Assembly: GCF_035594125.1 (NCBI RefSeq)
Contig: NC_087151.1
Span: forward strand, 15,891,501 to 15,955,500
DNA length: 64,000 nt
Direction of reading: 5' to 3'
Origin: Scylla paramamosain
Lineage: Eukaryota; Arthropoda; Malacostraca; Decapoda; Portunidae
The translations under genes and the position numbers were made by a program. This document shows positions 60,601-64,000 of this stretch, one piece after another (positions within the stretch are counted from its first letter, which is position 1; each line of letters begins with the position of its first letter). The notes below the pieces were generated by a model. It searched no databases. It saw only the letters and a list, made by a program, of their open reading frames with translations, and had not been told where the DNA came from.

Positions 60601-61392
60601 GGCTCAAGGATGTAAACACCGATAAAATACACGCGATTTGCGTGGGATCTAATTTGCTTATTAATAAACACAAATTTATGCGCTCATATCCTTACAAAAT
60701 CAATTAAAATTTTTTTTTTGTTATTTAATAAAAAAAAGTGTAAAAAGATTACAATATTAGTTCAAAATTGAGAAATACAAGATTTTACTGTTTTGCTCTT
60801 TCACCATTTCATATTCAGAACAATTCTATAATATTACTTTACCTTACCTTGACTTCTTTACTTTTACCTTTGGTTATCTGATAGCATATCCGAGCATTAG
60901 AAATAATTATTTGGTAGCGTTACCCTTATTTTGTTTACAGGCATTGATGTCACTGGAGTAATTCATAGGCGTAGTTCGTTTTAACAAAAGAGGCGGATGT
61001 AACTGGGAAAAGATATGACAACTCACTTTGTCTTACAAAACAAACAAATTTTATTGAGTTACTATTTTCACCACAGTTGATTCACACTTCAATTCATATA
61101 TTACGAAATTAAGGAAAAAGAAAATTTAACACCCACATTTTTCACCACACACTCCCAACTAATTGACAGGCATTTGCTGCCTCCTAAGAATCTAATTTAG
61201 AATTATTCTCCCAGACCAAAAGTTTAAGTGAAGGCATTCAGAAGACCGACTGTCACTCCCTAAGCACAACTATACGATACCAAGACCGCCATTACACGAC
61301 TATCAGGCAGAGAATTGGTCGGTACATAACACATACTACTCTTACTCACTCAACCACCAAGGCGTACAAGCCTTACTCCCTTTGACTGTGCC
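60601..61392. other. No gene recognised; gypsy insertion site
   Basis: AT-rich sequence. 61165-61300 shares ordered words with 50283-50400. Confidence 0.5.
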
Positions 61393-61873
61393 TGTAGCGG
61401 GACACAAGTCACCACTCCTAGCACTCCGTTTTCTGTTTTATTTTCACCCTTCCGTTTTCACTCTCTCTACTGCACAGGCTCTTGTCTTTCATCTGTTTTT
61501 CATCACTTTATACATTTCTCTTACTTGTCACATTCTGTGCACGCTCTTTGACACATGCATTACACATCTTCTCAATACATCTTACTACTCCTTTCTTCAC
61601 ACAGACATACACACACACATACACTCTCTTTTTCCATAATTTTGTATGTGTCGTTTGTCATGTTCAGTAATTTGTATATATATTGTTCATGTTTTTGTTG
61701 AATAAACAGAGAATACCCAGGCTAAGTTTCCTTTGCCAGAGCTACACAGTTATGACACTGGAAATGTTACCCTTTAAGGACTAAACACTGCTATGACCAA
61801 GTCATAGTTGGGAGCCTAAACTTCTCGCTTGAGCATCTTCCGGGCGGCCAAGTAGCACCTCACCTTCGCTACA
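61393..61873 (+). repeat. 5' LTR of the gypsy element
   Basis: 481 bp starting TGTAGCG and ending CGCTACA, a 7-bp inverted end. TATATATA (about 61675-61682) and AATAAA (about 61701-61706) are candidate promoter and polyadenylation signals. Confidence 0.85.
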
Positions 61874-61885
61874 ATTGGTGACCCC
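61874..61885 (+). promoter_or_regulatory. Primer-binding site of the gypsy element
   Basis: ATTGGTGACCCC follows the LTR. TGGTGACCCC matches the miniature element's primer site at 41546-41557. Confidence 0.88.
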
Positions 61886-62027
61886 GTTGTTCCGGAGTGA
61901 GCAGCCAAGTCCACCCTGCTGCTATCCTCTGACCACCCGGCCAAGGCGACGAGGTTGGCTACGGGCGGATCTTCCGGCAGCTGCCCCTTCGCCGGTGTCG
62001 CCGCCTCCAGCAGCAGACCCCGGCCCC

Positions 62028-62126
62028 CAACGCAGCCTGGACGCCACCCCGCTGCCTCACCGACGCAGCCTGGCCGCCACCCCGCCGCCTCACCGATGCT
62101 GCCCGGCCGCCACCCCGCTGGCCGCC
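62028..62126 (+). repeat. 33-bp x3 GC-rich tandem repeat in the gypsy leader
   Basis: Units at 62028, 62061 and 62094 share GCAGCCTGG or GCTGCCCGG, CCGCCACCCCGC and CCTCAC. Proline-rich frames across them (61955-62452, 61875-62387) end in stops and are not continuous with gag. Confidence 0.9.
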
Positions 62127-62452
62127 GCCCCCAGCCGCCCGTATGCCAGCCGCCCATATGCTGGCCCCCGCTGCCCGGCCGCCCTCACGGCGCCCCACCC
62201 CACGGCACTCTCCAGCTGGCCCTCGCCACCGGCCAGCAGTCTCTCCCAGTCGCGGACGCTCCTCCACGTAACTTCTGCCGGCCCCTCCAGTTTCCTGCTG
62301 TTACCTGGAGCCCTCCCACTGGCCGCGTCCCGCCTCCATCTACAGCTCTTCATAGGGGATTACCTATGGTCCATCGCCCAGGATTAACACTGTCATCCGT
62401 GGATTACTTACAGTGCAGTGCCAAGGATAACGTACAGTTCGTTCAGTGGTGA

Positions 62453-62908
62453 GTGAAGTGACATTGCCCCAATTCGGCATCTCTCACCGCTGTGGCACCC
62501 GGTCACACCGGCGCCTCACGCCTTCACTCCTCACCACTGTGGCTCCCGGACTTTCCGGCGCCTGTAGTGTACTTTACACAGTCACATGGTGGTCCACTCA
62601 GCACAATGCCTGATGACGTCGACTCCGTAGCCTCCATCTCAGCAGAAGACACTACCAAGCAACTTGTTGAGCTCGTCTCACAGCTTATACCTGAAGTGAG
62701 AGATCTTCGGAGAGAGCTCAGAGAATGCTCATGCTCATGTTCGCGTTCTTCCTCCAGACACCACTTCCGGCGCCGCCAGCGTTCAAAGAGTAAGACGCCG
62801 GAGACTTCTAGTTTCTGCTACTACCATCAAGAGTTCAGGAAAGACGCAAGAAATTGTAAGGCTCCCTGTACCTTCGCCAAGTCTTTAAACCCCAACAGCG
62901 AGCACTAG
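62453..62908 (+). CDS. gypsy Gag, C-terminal part with Cys/His box
   Basis: The open frame runs from after a TGA at 62450 to a TAG at 62906-62908. The first ATG is 62492, but MPDDVDSVASISAEDTTKQL (62606) looks more like the native head. The C-terminus is basic and Ser/Arg-rich (RHHFRRRQRSKSKT), then FCYYHQEFRKDARNCKAPC, the C-x2-H...C-x3-C box typical of this gypsy group in place of a CCHC knuckle. It lacks the usual 200-residue capsid, so gag has lost its 5' part or uses an upstream frame I cannot join. It ends with the slippery site. Confidence 0.85.
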
Positions 62909-64000
62909 CGGCGCATAGTGTTCGCGACACCTCGTCTGCGCTACTGAGGTTGTATGACCCTCTCTCCCGGACCAAGTTCCTCATCGACTCTGGTGCAGAC
63001 GTCAGTATTCTCCCTGCCCCTGGTGTACACCGGACGTTGCCTCCCCTCCTTCACCTTCACGCCGCCAATGGTACGGAGATTCCTGTGTACAAGCGACGCA
63101 CCTTGCAACTTCACCTGAACCTCCGCTGTACCTTCGAGTGGACGTTCTACGTAGCAGCTGTCACGCAACCAATTCTAGGTGCTGACTTCCTCCGACACTT
63201 CGGTCTCCTAGTGGACATCAAGGGTCGGAAGCTGCTCGATCCTCTCACCTCAGTCACAACAAAGGGACAGGTCACTCATGGTGATAGCACACAGATCTTC
63301 CTCATCAAGGCAGACCACCAGTTCTCCTCCCTGCTGAAGTCCTTCCCTACGCTGACGCAGCCGTACTCAGCCAGCAAGCCGGTCACACACCACGTCTCGC
63401 ACCACATCGAGACCAAGGGACCTCCTACCCACGCCAAGGCCCGCCGCCTAGCTCCAGAGCGCGCCAGACAAGCCAAGGCAAAGTTCGAGTCCCTCATTCA
63501 GCAAGGCATCATACGGCCCAGCTCCAGCAACTGGTCTTCCGCTCTCCACATCGTGCCTAAGAAAAATGGCGAACTACGACTATGTGGAGACTACCGCGCT
63601 CTCAACTCGCGCACCGTCGAGGACAGGTACCCAGTGCCTAACATCCAGGAGTTCTCTTCTCAGCTCTCCGGATGCACCTACTTCTCGAGGATCGACCTTG
63701 TGAAAGCTTTTCACCACATTCCCGTCCATCCAGCGGACATTCCGAAGACTGCTCTCATCACACCCTTCGGATTGTTCGAGTACGTCAGGATGCCCTTTGG
63801 TTTGAGGAATGCCGCTCAAACCTTCCAACGCTTCATTGACGAAGTCCTTCGAGGTCTCCCCTTCTGCTTCGCGTACATCGACGACCTCCTCATCACCAGT
63901 CCTGACGCAGAGACGCACCAACAGCACCTCCAGCAAGTACTCACCCGTTTGCAAGACTACGGGGTGCAAGTCAACGTCGACAAGTCTGTGTTTGGGGTCC
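62860..64000 (+). CDS. gypsy Pol: protease and reverse transcriptase (incomplete at window end)
   Basis: In the -1 frame relative to gag. Residues near 43-50 read FLIDSGADVSILP, the aspartic protease active site (GAC at 62986), with ILGADFLRHFGLLVDIKGRK closing the fold. RT follows after RQAKAKFESLIQQGIIRPSS: LHIVPKKNGELRLCGDYRAL, then YFSRIDLVKAFHHIPVHPAD (first palm Asp), PFGLFEYVRMPFGLRNAAQT, and FCFAYIDDLLITSPD with the catalytic Asp pair (63880-63885). Motif order and YIDD are typical of Ty3/gypsy. The product is made as a Gag-Pol fusion in virus-like particles. RNase H and integrase are outside the window. Confidence 0.95.
62884..62925 (+). promoter_or_regulatory. -1 ribosomal frameshift site between gag and pol
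   Basis: The heptamer TTTAAAC (62884-62890) lies in the T TTA AAC phase relative to gag. After a 7-nt spacer, 62898-62907 (GCGAGCACTA) pairs with 62916-62925 (TAGTGTTCGC) in a 10-bp stem with one G-U and an 8-nt loop. The gag stop lies in the stem. Pol is in the -1 frame and open from 62860, so the shift would join the two. Confidence 0.85.

Larger units (their letters stand above)
61393..64000 (+). mobile_element. Ty3/gypsy LTR retrotransposon, 5' half (runs off the window)
   Basis: A 5' LTR (61393-61873) is followed by a primer-binding site, a GC-rich leader with 33-bp repeats, a Gag C-terminal frame, a -1 frameshift site, and an open Pol with protease and RT up to the last base. The pol frame has no stop over 1,140 bp and all catalytic residues visible are intact, unlike every other RT here. 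The element therefore looks young. Connection, RNase H, integrase and the 3' LTR must lie beyond 64000. Confidence 0.93.

Noticed and set aside
61955..62452. 165-codon Pro-rich frame in the gypsy leader
   Set aside because: It ends in a stop before gag, is driven by the 33-bp GC repeats, and an equally long frame exists in another phase.

Overview
The window looks like nuclear DNA of an arthropod, most likely a decapod crustacean. Three things point that way: very dense dinucleotide microsatellites (TA, CA, GA, with one uninterrupted TA run of 511 bp), a crowded mix of non-LTR, LTR and DNA transposons, and a degenerate TTAGG-like array. Nothing bacterial or organellar was seen. Almost all coding signal is transposon-derived.

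The one host gene I can support is the 3' part of SMG9, a subunit of the SMG1 kinase complex in nonsense-mediated mRNA decay. Three plus-strand exons (12124-12277, 24505-24607, 30977-31055) join in phase across introns of about 12.2 kb and 6.4 kb. They encode the C-terminal 111 residues and a stop codon. The 5' exons must lie left of the window or in parts of the first 12 kb that I could not recognise.

1-12 kb (probably an upstream SMG9 intron or flank): an RTE-like LINE broken by two insertions, a 3' piece of a Jockey-like LINE, a decayed LTR retrotransposon (Gag, zinc knuckles, protease, RT, RNase H), a CR1-like LINE and a second RTE-like remnant. 12.3-24.5 kb (SMG9 intron): a Tigger-like shell blown up by TA repeats, a piggyBac element inserted into a Mutator-like transposase gene, a Tigger with clear terminal repeats between two TA tracts, and a Jockey-like LINE. 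24.6-31 kb (last intron): an RTE-like LINE into which two other LINEs inserted. 31-40 kb: gene-poor, microsatellites and a probable tRNA-derived SINE.

40.8-47 kb is a set of well-bounded mobile elements: a miniature LTR retrotransposon (40803-41825) with primer-binding site, polypurine tract and target duplication; a Harbinger-type element (41957-42515) with 30-bp terminal repeats carrying a MADF-domain ORF; and a CR1 LINE (about 42671-47030) interrupted by a solo LTR with a TAATA duplication. 48-52.4 kb: a gag-like remnant, compound microsatellites, and a perfect 178-bp inverted repeat (51952-52375). 52.4-55.7 kb: the most complete Jockey-like LINE. 56.6-60.6 kb: TTAGG-like sequence abutting a second CR1 LINE.

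61.4 kb to the end: the 5' half of a young Ty3/gypsy element with LTR, primer-binding site, gag, and an open pol reached through a textbook -1 frameshift site (TTTAAAC, 7-nt spacer, 10-bp stem). It shares its primer-binding sequence with the miniature LTR element, so it is a candidate driver of that element. The window is mainly a record of nested transposition around an essential RNA-surveillance gene. Boundaries marked by target duplications are firm; family names of decayed LINEs are approximate.
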